A stretch of DNA of 64,000 nt, from the NCBI RefSeq assembly GCF_009866655.1, contig NZ_CP047420.1, forward strand, positions 2,356,001-2,420,000, read 5' to 3'. The translations under genes were made by a program, and so were the position numbers. Source of the stretch: Rathayibacter sp. VKM Ac-2804 (GTDB lineage: Bacteria > Actinomycetota > Actinomycetes > Actinomycetales > Microbacteriaceae). Under the pieces are notes generated by a model. The model was not told the DNA's origin, made no database searches, and saw only the letters and a program-made list of their open reading frames with translations. Below, one piece after another: positions 35,738 through 43,145 of the stretch; positions within the stretch are counted from its first letter, which is position 1; every line of letters begins with the position of its first letter.

Positions 35738-36931
35738 ATGCGTATGATGCTCGCCACCGCCGGCACCCGGGGCGATGTGGAGCCGTTCGCGGCCCTCGCC
35801 CGGCACGCCGTCGCCCGCGGTCACGAGGTTCTGCTGGCCCTGCCGGACGACGCGGACGCCCCCGAGGGGGTGGACACCGTGGCCCTCGGTCTGGACGCTC
35901 GGCGGGTGCTCTCCTCCGCCGGTCGCACCCCGTGGGCTCTCGCGCACCACCTGCGCCGGGAGGTGCGGCCCGCGATGCGGCGGATGCTCGCCACCGCCGT
36001 GCGGGAGACGATCGCCTTCGAGCCCGACGTGGTCGTCCACCACCCGCTGATCCTCAGCGCGCCGATGGCGGCGGACGCGCTCGGCGTGCCCCGCGTGCTG
36101 GTGGAGTTCGCGCCGGTGGCCACCCCGAGCGAGCGCTTCCCCGCCGCCGGCGGTCCCACGGCCACCCGCGACCTCGGCGCCTACAACCGGCACACCTACG
36201 CCGTGCCGCGCAGTGCCGCGCGGCTCTTCGAGGCCGACGTCGCCCGCGCCGCCGCCGAGCTGCCGGGCGGTCGTCGTCCGGCCGGGCGGTCGCCGTCGCG
36301 CGCGACGCTCATGGCGGTGAGCCCCGCGCTGCTGCCGCGGCCCGACGACTGGCCGGAGCGGGTGCACCAGACGGGGGCGTGGTTCTCGGAGTCGTCGGCA
36401 TCTCCCGATCCCGCCGTCGCCGAGTTCCTGGCCGGCGGACCCTTCCTCGTCGCATCGTTCGGCTCGATGGCGACCGGAGACGCCTCGGCTCGCGGCGACG
36501 CGATCGTCTCGGCCGCCCGCGCCCACGGCCTGCGGGTCCTGCTCGTCACCGGCTGGGGCGGCCTGGCGCTGCCGGCGGAGTCCCGCGGCTCCGACGTGCT
36601 GGCGGTGCGGGCGGCGCCCTTCGACGCGGTCCTGCCGGGCGCGGCGCTCGCCGTGCACCACGGCGGGGCCGGCACCTCCCACGCCGTCGCCCGGGCCGGC
36701 GTGCCGGCCGTCGTCGTGCCCGTCACCGCCGACCAGCCGTTCTGGGCCGCCCAGCTGCACCGGCAGGGACTGGCCGCAGCACCGGTCGCCCTGCGCCGCC
36801 TCTCGGGCGGCATCCTCGTGCCCGCGATGACCGACGCCCTGTCGCGGCGCGAGCGGGCCGCGGAGGTGGGCCGTCTCATGCGGACCGAGCACGGGGTCCA
36901 GCGGGCGCTGGACGCGCTCGAAGCCCTCTGA
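35738..36931 (+). CDS. MGT-family glycosyltransferase
   Basis: A 397-residue GT-B enzyme. The N-terminus is MMLATAGTRGDVEPFAALARHAVARGHEV, and the donor-site block is AVHHGGAGTSHAVARAGVPAVVVPVTADQPFWAAQLH. These enzymes move sugar from a UDP- or TDP-sugar to small acceptors. It is divergent from the carotenoid pair with a 60-bp gap, which suggests glycosylation of a C50 carotenoid, as in CrtX systems; this is inference. Both domains are intact, unlike the remnant at 23.1 kb. Confidence 0.88.
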   Translation: MRMMLATAGTRGDVEPFAALARHAVARGHEVLLALPDDADAPEGVDTVALGLDARRVLSSAGRTPWALAHHLRREVRPAMRRMLATAVRETIAFEPDVVVHHPLILSAPMAADALGVPRVLVEFAPVATPSERFPAAGGPTATRDLGAYNRHTYAVPRSAARLFEADVARAAAELPGGRRPAGRSPSRATLMAVSPALLPRPDDWPERVHQTGAWFSESSASPDPAVAEFLAGGPFLVASFGSMATGDASARGDAIVSAARAHGLRVLLVTGWGGLALPAESRGSDVLAVRAAPFDAVLPGAALAVHHGGAGTSHAVARAGVPAVVVPVTADQPFWAAQLHRQGLAAAPVALRRLSGGILVPAMTDALSRRERAAEVGRLMRTEHGVQRALDALEAL

Positions 36932-37114
36932 GACGAGGCGACCCGACGATCATCGGACGGGTTACGACGGGCGCGATCGGAACCGCGCCGTCGCCCGGCT
37001 CGGGCCGTCCGGTGTCCGCCTCCCCCGCCCGGGCCGCGACGATCCCGCGGAGAGGGACCTCTCTCCCGTCGCGTCGCCCCCGGCGGGGTATCGACACCAG
37101 GATGCTCCCCTCGG

Positions 37115-37131
37115 AGTCAACTAAGTTGACT
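37115..37131. promoter_or_regulatory. Perfect palindromic operator upstream of the SDR gene
   Basis: AGTCAAC-TAA-GTTGACT is a perfect 7-bp inverted repeat with a 3-bp centre, 43 bp before the SDR start. It lies in an otherwise gene-free 243-bp gap. The TetR-type protein encoded just after the SDR gene is the obvious binder. Confidence 0.6.
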
Positions 37132-37174
37132 TCATCGCTCGACGACAGATTGCTCGACCACAGAAGGAGAACTC

Positions 37175-38194
37175 ATGTCCACGACTCCCGCACTCACCGC
37201 CCAGAGCTCGATCGGGGAATGGCTGAACCACCCCGAGGGCTCCGCTCTGATCCGCGACGTGCTCGGCGGCGCCGCCGGCGGCTTCGACGAGGCGAAGCTG
37301 GCGCCGGTGCGATCACTGCCGCTGCAGCAGCTGGTCGCGCTCAGTCAGGGGCAGCTCCCGCAGAGCGTCGTCGACGATCTGGTGCTCCGGGCGAACGGCG
37401 GCGTCATGCCCGAGGCGGTGGAGAGCACGGGCTGGCGCGAGAGCGTCGTCGCCGGGCGCTTCACGAGCAGGACCGTGATCGTGACCGGCGCGGCGTCCGG
37501 CATCGGCCGCGCCACCGCCTCCCGCATCGCCCGCGAAGGAGGGCGCGTCGTCGCCGTCGACATCTCAGCCGAGCGGCTCCAGGAGTTCGCGGCCTCGCTG
37601 CCCGACGCCGAGATCGTGCCCGTCGCCGGCGACATCACGAAGCAGGACGACATCGACGCGATCGTCGCGGCGGCCGGCGAGCGGATCGACGGCCTCGCCA
37701 ACATCGCCGGGATCAACGACGACTTCTCCCCCGCCCACGAGACCTCGGACGCGGTGTGGGACCGGGTGATCGCCATCAACCTCACCGGCGGCTTCAAGCT
37801 CTCCCGCGCCGTGCTCCCCGCGATGCTCGCGGCCGCGGCCGGATCGATCGTCAACGTCGCCTCCGAGGCGGGGCTGCGCGGCAACGCGTCCGGCAACGCC
37901 TACACGGTGTCCAAGCACGGCGTCGTCGGGCTCACGAAGAGCGCCGCCTTCATGTACGCGGGCAGCGGGATCCGCGTGAACGCGGTCGCGCCGGGCGGTG
38001 TCGCCACGGGGATCCCCTTCCCGCCGAGCGTCTCCGAGGTCGGCAGTGCTCGCCTCGCCCCGTTCCAGAGCGCCATCCCGTCCGTCGCCTCGGCGGAGCA
38101 GCTCGCGGCGTCGATCACCTTCCTGCTGAGCGACGACGGCGTGAACATCAACGGGGCGATCCTGCCGAGCGACGGCGGCTGGTCGGTGCAGTAG
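37175..38194 (+). CDS. SDR oxidoreductase with an added N-terminal domain
   Basis: A 339-residue protein. Residues about 95-339 are a classical SDR: VIVTGAASGIG (102-111), NIAGIND, VNVASEAG, catalytic YTVSK and NGAILPSDGGWS. Residues 10-80 form a separate domain (SIGEWLNHPEGSALIRDVLGG, LAPVRSLPLQQLVALSQGQLPQSVVDDLV) that I recall at the C-terminus of actinobacterial family 3 beta-glucosidases, where it may mediate dimer contacts. AGAAGGAGA precedes the start. It would oxidise or reduce an alcohol/ketone with NAD(P). Its neighbouring TetR gene converges. Confidence 0.82.
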   Translation: MSTTPALTAQSSIGEWLNHPEGSALIRDVLGGAAGGFDEAKLAPVRSLPLQQLVALSQGQLPQSVVDDLVLRANGGVMPEAVESTGWRESVVAGRFTSRTVIVTGAASGIGRATASRIAREGGRVVAVDISAERLQEFAASLPDAEIVPVAGDITKQDDIDAIVAAAGERIDGLANIAGINDDFSPAHETSDAVWDRVIAINLTGGFKLSRAVLPAMLAAAAGSIVNVASEAGLRGNASGNAYTVSKHGVVGLTKSAAFMYAGSGIRVNAVAPGGVATGIPFPPSVSEVGSARLAPFQSAIPSVASAEQLAASITFLLSDDGVNINGAILPSDGGWSVQ

Positions 38195-38218
38195 CCGCGG
38201 GCCCACCGGCCGACCGGA

Positions 38219-38770
38219 TCAGGTCCCGGGCGTCAGAAGGCTCTGCAAGGCGTCGCCGTAGCGCTCGACGATCCGGTCGTGGTCGGTGGCGAGGAGCACC
38301 TCGTCGCCGACCACCCACATCGAGTGCAGCAGGCCCCCGACGAGCGCAGCGGCCAGCCGAGCGCGCAGGTCGGCGTCCGACCCCGCCATGCGAGCGCGCA
38401 GCGGGGCCACGAACGCCTCCTCGTGCACGGCGCGGAGCCTCGCGCCGATCGCGGGCTCGCTCCCGCCGCGCACCAGGGCGAGGAAGACCGCCTGCGTGTC
38501 GCGCTCGTCCTCGAGCATCGTCGCGAGGAACGTGCGGCCGAAGTCCTGCAGCGGCACGTCCAGCTCCGGGCGGTCCCGGATGCTCACCTGCATCACCTCG
38601 AGGAACAGCGCCTCCTTCGATCCGGACCTGCGGATCACGACGGCGGGATCCACCTGCGCCTCGGCGGCGATCTCGCGGATCGTGACCCGCGAGTACCCCC
38701 GCTCCCGGAACAGCCGTTCCGCCGCCTCGCGGATGCCCGCGCTGAGGTCGGCAGGGGAACGGCGAGGCAC
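38219..38770 (-). CDS. TetR/AcrR family regulator
   Basis: A 183-residue repressor with HTH at residues 10-52 (IREAAERLFRERGYSRVTIREIAAEAQVDPAVVIRRSGSKEALFLEV). The recognition helix begins VDPAVVIRRSGSK, a common variant. GTG 38770 starts it. It converges on the SDR gene, 24 bp away, and probably binds the palindrome upstream of it. Confidence 0.82.
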   Translation of the reverse strand: MPRRSPADLSAGIREAAERLFRERGYSRVTIREIAAEAQVDPAVVIRRSGSKEALFLEVMQVSIRDRPELDVPLQDFGRTFLATMLEDERDTQAVFLALVRGGSEPAIGARLRAVHEEAFVAPLRARMAGSDADLRARLAAALVGGLLHSMWVVGDEVLLATDHDRIVERYGDALQSLLTPGT

Positions 38771-38899
38771 GGTGGTCGATCGTACCGGCGAGCAGCGGGG
38801 TCCGCGGCGATCGAGGCTCGCGCGGTCCTCCTGTCCGCAACCGGACGTGTCCGCTAGAGGGTCTTGCCGCGAGGCGTCCCCGCCGGAACACTGAACCCG

Positions 38900-39754
38900 A
38901 TGAGCACACACGGCGTCCGCGCCCCCCGGCCCTCCGACCTCGCGCGACGCACACTGATCGGTGCCGCCTGGTCGACTCCGGTCGTCGCGGTCGCCGTGGG
39001 TGCGCCGATGGCGGCGGCCAGCACCGCCGGGCCCACCGCCCGGGTGGCGTGGGACGGCCCGACGGGCGTGCAGAAGGAGTCGTCCCTCCTGCTCCTCGTC
39101 CTGCAGCCCTCTCCTCGCGACGCCCCGGTCGTCCGCGGGACCGGAACCCTCACCCTGACCGTCCTCGAGGAGTACGCCTTCTCGCCGGCGCGATCGGTCG
39201 TCGCGCCGGCGGGATGGACGGTGATCGACGACCACGGCCGGACGATCACGATGATCGCCCCCGCCGGGGTGCGGGCGGGCACCAAGGGCTTCAACGTCGA
39301 GTGGGGTGAGCTGTCGGGCAACTGGACGACCACGGCGACGTGGACCGAGAGCGACGTCACCGGCTCCGTCTCGTCGGCCATCGAGGTCGGACCGCGGGGC
39401 TTCCCCTCGATGCAGTGGACGACCAACCCCGCGGTCCGCGGCGGGACGTCGACGCTCCGGCTGACGGTACCGGCGGACTGCTACGCGATCGGCTACCAGG
39501 GGCTCGTGGTGATCCCGGCGGACCTCTTCGACGAATCGATGATCACCCTGCCCGCGGGCTGGTCCGTCCTCGACGAGGGCGATCCCGCGAACGCCTACGT
39601 CGGCGGCCCGACCGTCGCCGGTGCGACCGACTTCGGCTTCGCCTTCGGCCCGGGCTCCGCTCCGATCAGCCCCGTTGTGCAGTGGATCGCACCGACGGCT
39701 CCCGGCACGACGCCGATCCAGGCGCGACCGCCCCTCCGGCTCGCCCCGGCCTGA
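38900..39754 (+). CDS. Exported protein with twin-Arg signal (unknown function)
   Basis: A 284-residue protein whose first 42 residues hold a twin-arginine-type signal (LARRTLIGAAWSTPVVAVAVG, then AAAS). The exported part is Thr/Trp-rich beta structure with two similar halves (ARVAWDGPTGVQKE..., QWTTNPAVRGGTSTLRL...), suggesting tandem Ig-like domains and a surface role. The same signal type appears in the next gene. ATG 38900 is chosen; a longer frame to 38864 is possible. Confidence 0.7.
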   Translation: MSTHGVRAPRPSDLARRTLIGAAWSTPVVAVAVGAPMAAASTAGPTARVAWDGPTGVQKESSLLLLVLQPSPRDAPVVRGTGTLTLTVLEEYAFSPARSVVAPAGWTVIDDHGRTITMIAPAGVRAGTKGFNVEWGELSGNWTTTATWTESDVTGSVSSAIEVGPRGFPSMQWTTNPAVRGGTSTLRLTVPADCYAIGYQGLVVIPADLFDESMITLPAGWSVLDEGDPANAYVGGPTVAGATDFGFAFGPGSAPISPVVQWIAPTAPGTTPIQARPPLRLAPA

Positions 39755-39794
39755 CGCGCGCCCCGGCCTGATGCGCGCCCCGGCCTGACGCGCG
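39744..39794 (+). repeat. Three 17-bp tandem repeats over a stop codon
   Basis: CCCCGGCCTGACGCGCG occurs at 39744-39760, 39761-39777 (one change, T for C) and 39778-39794. The first unit contains the stop codon of the exported protein. Every unit carries a TGA in one frame, so loss of a copy leaves the protein end unchanged. Confidence 0.85.
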
Positions 39795-39975
39795 CCCGCA
39801 GTGCGTCGCCGTGCCGACACCGACAGCCACTGCTTTCGAGTTCGTCGGTCGAATCCCGGCGATTTCCGCACCCGGGACGAGTCATCTGTGGTCTGCTGAG
39901 CTGCGCGCGGATCGAGCCCTGTGCCGCCCAGCACGCCGCTCGGGCGCCGCGCTTCCCCTGAACAGAAAGAGATCC

Positions 39976-40443
39976 GTGGAGCAGTCCGCCCCTCAGCACC
40001 CGTCCACCTCTGCACCGCTGACGCGCCGAGCACTCACAGGCCTGGCATGGAGCGCTCCCGTCGTCGCTCTCGCAGTCGCAGCACCGGCAGCAGCCACGAG
40101 CCAGCCCACTGAGACCGTCGGGCTTCGAATCCTCGAGCCGACGATCGAGGCGAGACCCGGAGAGACCTTCCCCATCCGAGTCCAGTTCCTCGACGCGGCC
40201 GGCCAGGGCGTCATCGCGAACCTGGTGATCATCAATGGTGACGGCGCCCTGATGTTCTCCCACCCCGGATACCGCGGCGGCGAATTCGACTCCACCACCT
40301 ACGCCACCACAGACCAGACCGGCTCGGCGACCTTCACCGCGGAGCTCGACTCCGGCACCTCCCCAGGCCAGAACTACGACTACAGCGTGCGCAGCATTGG
40401 CAGCACCAACACTGTCACCCTCGGGAAGGTAGTCGTCGTCTAG
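39976..40443 (+). CDS. Small exported protein with twin-Arg signal
   Basis: A 155-residue protein starting at GTG 39976 (AGAAAGAG upstream). The signal LTRRALTGLAWSAPVVALAVAAPAAATS closely matches that of the preceding exported protein. The mature part (VGLRILEPTIEARPGETFPIRVQFLDAAGQGVIANLVIINGDG, TDQTGSATFTAEL) looks like one Ig/Big-1-like fold. Function unknown; surface location likely. The 40444-40735 gap has no gene I can support. Confidence 0.7.
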   Translation: MEQSAPQHPSTSAPLTRRALTGLAWSAPVVALAVAAPAAATSQPTETVGLRILEPTIEARPGETFPIRVQFLDAAGQGVIANLVIINGDGALMFSHPGYRGGEFDSTTYATTDQTGSATFTAELDSGTSPGQNYDYSVRSIGSTNTVTLGKVVVV

Positions 40444-40735
40444 CGGCACTCACGTCCCGGGCGCCGGAATAGCCAGGTGCTCCTCGCGCGCTTCCGCAGG
40501 CGTCTCCGTCAGAAGGCCGTCGAGTCCGTGTCGACCACGACCTCTGCCGCGATCCTGGACAGCGTCCCCTCCGCTGGCAGCATCGCCGCGCATGTCCTAG
40601 ACCTAGGTGGGCGACGATCACTGCACGGGCCTCACCCGGACGGGTGCCAGGAGTGGGGCTGATGCGAGCCGACCTGGAACCGGTACCGTGCGAGCGGATC
40701 GTCGCGCTTGTGCGGCGGCACGAGAGGGGAATCAC

Positions 40736-41626
40736 ATGCTCCGACAATCCAGCCGCCGAGTACGCATGACATCCATCGGCATCGCAGCCATGACTTTCGC
40801 CACCGCGCTGACAGTCGGTGCCGCCGTGCCGGCACAAGCCGACGTCGCGTACGGGACGCTGCAGGGTACGGTGGGCGGCGCCGGAGCCGGTCCGGTCGCT
40901 GGCATCGACGTGATCCCCGTGAGTGACCAGGGGTACCAGGTCGGGGACGGAGCAACGAGCGATGCGGAGGGCCACTACTCCCTTAGCGTCGAGACCGGCT
41001 CTTACCAAGTGGCGTTCCTCCCGCCGACGGGGAGCCCCTGGGCGGCGCAGATGTGGGACGGGGTCCTCACCATTGCGGAAGCGTCCGAAGTCGACATCGT
41101 CGCCGACTCCACTACGACGGCCGACTCGACCCTGATTCTCGGCTCGACCGTCTCCGGCCGGGTCACCTGCGACGGCGTCCCCACCGGAGGCATCTCTGTC
41201 GGAGCCGTGAATCGCATCAACCTCCTGTTGGGGCGTGGGGCAGTGACGAACCCCGATGGCACCTACGCGATCACCGGCGTCATCCCGGGCAACGTCGAGA
41301 TCTCGTTCCAGCCCTTCCCCATCGACTGCATCCCCGAGTTCTGGAAGGACGTCCCCCTCGGAGGAACTCCGACGCCTCTCCTCGTGACCGCGGGCCAGGA
41401 CCGCACAGGCATCAACGGTGAGCTTTCGAGGACCGAGGCACCCGAGCCCGCCATCCCGGCGAAGGTCGCCGCGGTCCTCAAGCGCCTGGGCATCGACGCG
41501 ACCGACCCGCGCATCGCCGCAGCCTGCACGACAACGACCGACTCCGCCCTGCAGCGCAGGATCGAGCGCCTCGGCGCGAACGTGCCGCTGTCCACCATCC
41601 GCCAGGTTCGCGCAGCGCTCTGCTGA
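40736..41626 (+). CDS. Exported carboxypeptidase-regulatory-like protein
   Basis: A 296-residue protein with a Sec signal (residues 1-38, ending AQADV) and two transthyretin/CNA_B-like repeats (GTLQGTVGGAGAGPVAGIDVIPVSDQGYQVGDGATSDAEGHYSL and GSTVSGRVTCDGVPTGGISVGAVN...GTYAITGVIPGN). The last 60 residues are helical with a Cys pair (AAACTTTTDS, RAALC). It may be a surface adhesin or substrate-binding protein. GAGGGGA precedes the ATG. A strong terminator follows. Confidence 0.72.
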   Translation: MLRQSSRRVRMTSIGIAAMTFATALTVGAAVPAQADVAYGTLQGTVGGAGAGPVAGIDVIPVSDQGYQVGDGATSDAEGHYSLSVETGSYQVAFLPPTGSPWAAQMWDGVLTIAEASEVDIVADSTTTADSTLILGSTVSGRVTCDGVPTGGISVGAVNRINLLLGRGAVTNPDGTYAITGVIPGNVEISFQPFPIDCIPEFWKDVPLGGTPTPLLVTAGQDRTGINGELSRTEAPEPAIPAKVAAVLKRLGIDATDPRIAAACTTTTDSALQRRIERLGANVPLSTIRQVRAALC

Positions 41627-41675
41627 CCCCGGCATCGGCCGACCATCTCGATGAGACGGATGACCAGCCGCTGAG

Positions 41676-41714
41676 AGAAGCGGTCGTCGGCGAACGCCGG
41701 CGGCCGCTTCTTTT
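41676..41714 (+). terminator. Strong intrinsic terminator
   Basis: A 17-bp stem (41676-41692 with 41695-41711, two G-U pairs) is followed by TTT. It ends the exported-protein transcript and marks the last chromosome-like feature before the resolvase region. Confidence 0.85.
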
Positions 41715-41888
41715 CGTCTCGAGCCCGACCACACAGTGCAAGCGCAGCACCGGAGTCGTTCGGCCACGCGAACCGGTAGCTTCCGTGACGCACCGACCGA
41801 CGATCGTTTCGCACTCAGCTGCGCCGACTTCAGACATGCCGCAACACCTCCACGTTGAGCGCCAGGCGTCGACGTCTTGGTGGCAGGA

Positions 41889-41993
41889 CTACTCACCCAG
41901 TCCGAGGCACGACAGCGCGGGCATCTCGGCGTACAGCTGCTCCAGGCGCGCCAGAGCTCTCTCGTCCGCGATCCGGCGAGCGTCCGAGCTCAC
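41889..41993 (-). CDS. 34-residue frame overlapping the resolvase stop, probably truncated
   Basis: GTG 41993 overlaps the resolvase stop (GTGA). The peptide DARRIADERALARLEQLYAE then MPALSCLGLGE is helical and protein-like, ending abruptly at a TAG. It looks like the start of a longer companion gene cut off at the cassette edge, after which no coding pattern continues. Function unknown. Confidence 0.4.
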   Translation of the reverse strand: MSSDARRIADERALARLEQLYAEMPALSCLGLGE

Positions 41994-42619
41994 AGAGAGT
42001 CGTCCACCGGCGGGAGGGCCAGCGCGACCTCCACGGTCCGCGCGTCCTTCAACTGCGCACGCTGCACCGCCCGATACACGGTCGATCGAGCGACCTTGAA
42101 CTCAGTCGCAAGCTCCGCGACGGTGTAGTTGCCGGCGTGATGCTCTGCGACCGGGTGTGCCTCGGTCTTCGGCGAGAGCTTCGGCGCCCGCCCGCGCAGC
42201 CGACCCTTCGCCTTCGCGATCTTCATGCCCTCCTTCGTGCGAGAGCGAATGAGGTCGCCTTCGAACTCGGCGACCGTCGCGAGGACGTCGAACAGGAGCC
42301 GGCCAATCGGGTCCTCCGGATCATGGACCGATCCCCCGATGCTGAGCTTCACCCCTCGGCCCGTGAGCTCGTCGACGACGTCCCGCGCGTCGGTGATCGA
42401 GCGCGCGAGCCGGTCGAGTTTCGTCACGAGCAACGTCGACCCGGTGTCGCACGCCGCCAGCGCCTCCCGCAACGCTGGACGATCGCGATTGCGACCCGTG
42501 AGACCGGAATCGACATAGATCCGATCCGACGGAACGCCGGCCGCCTCGAGCGCATCCCGCTGCGCGGTCGCGTCCTGCTTGTCGGTCGAGACGCGGGCGT
42601 ATCCGACGAGAGCTGCCAT
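41990..42619 (-). CDS. Serine recombinase/resolvase (Tn3/Pin family)
   Basis: A 209-residue resolvase. Catalytic S11 lies in GYARVSTDKQ; DSGLTGRNRDRPALREAL, VTKLDRLARSITDARDVV and GRLLFDVLATVAEFEGDLIRSRTKEG are conserved blocks. The C-terminus has a HTH (YTVAELATEFKVARSTVYRAV). It should cut and rejoin res-type DNA sites. It reads away from the arsenic cassette, and the DR-A repeat lies about 85 bp upstream of its start. It is one of two serine recombinases bracketing the accessory region. Confidence 0.9.
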   Translation of the reverse strand: MAALVGYARVSTDKQDATAQRDALEAAGVPSDRIYVDSGLTGRNRDRPALREALAACDTGSTLLVTKLDRLARSITDARDVVDELTGRGVKLSIGGSVHDPEDPIGRLLFDVLATVAEFEGDLIRSRTKEGMKIAKAKGRLRGRAPKLSPKTEAHPVAEHHAGNYTVAELATEFKVARSTVYRAVQRAQLKDARTVEVALALPPVDDSL

Positions 42620-42702
42620 CCGAACAATGTGTCATTTGACGCCCCGCCATCGGGCATTTCATCGGGCGGGTCTAACGGGACAATCGGAGCCGCGAAATCT
42701 CG

Positions 42703-42750
42703 GTGAGTTTCAGCGTTCTGTGGCGGCGTTCTGATGCCGCTCCGTGTCGC
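42703..42750 (+). repeat. Direct repeat DR-A, left copy
   Basis: This 48-bp stretch, with core GGCGGCGTTCTGATGCCGCT, matches 51372-51419 in the same orientation. The right 30 bases agree at 23 positions, and six of the seven differences are transitions; the left 18 agree at 10. The copies bracket the arsenic cassette. Confidence 0.65.
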
Positions 42751-42752
42751 GT

Positions 42753-43145
42753 CTAGTTAAGGAGCTCGGCCTGAATTCGAGCGGCGACCGCCTCGCGGAG
42801 GGGGCGGACGCTCTCGGCGCTCCAGTCGGTCGGGTCGGGGAACTTCCACTCCAGGAACCGGCCGGTCGGAGTCGCAGGGAGGATAAGGCCGGGCTTCATG
42901 GCGATGACGATGTCCGCGTTCTCGAGGTCCTCGACCGTGACGGCGCGGGGGGTGCGGTCGCTGATGTCGAGGCCGAGCTCCGCGACGGTGGCAGCGATCG
43001 CGGGGTTCACCGTTTCGGCCGGGGAGAGGCCGGCGGAGGTGGCGGTGTAGTGGTCGCCGGCGAGGACTTCGAGCAGGCCTGCGCCGAGTTGGGAGCGGCC
43101 GGCGTTGTGCTGGCAGAGGAAGAGGACGGTGGGCTTCTGAGTCAT
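42753..43145 (-). CDS. Low-molecular-weight phosphatase/arsenate reductase-like protein
   Basis: A 130-residue LMW-PTPase fold with the CX5R loop CQHNAGRS (C11, R17) and LSPAETVNPA. C11 is its only cysteine: the MGCGDxCP segment with the second and third redox cysteines of thioredoxin-linked ArsC is replaced by AMKPGLILP. This suits a mycothiol/mycoredoxin-dependent reductase or a phosphatase. It overlaps the flavoprotein stop (ATGA), so both come from one leftward transcript. Confidence 0.75.
   Translation of the reverse strand: MTQKPTVLFLCQHNAGRSQLGAGLLEVLAGDHYTATSAGLSPAETVNPAIAATVAELGLDISDRTPRAVTVEDLENADIVIAMKPGLILPATPTGRFLEWKFPDPTDWSAESVRPLREAVAARIQAELLN

Noticed and set aside
40415-41896. 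A 493-codon leftward frame
   Set aside because: It runs antisense through two exported-protein genes and a strong terminator, and shows no family feature.
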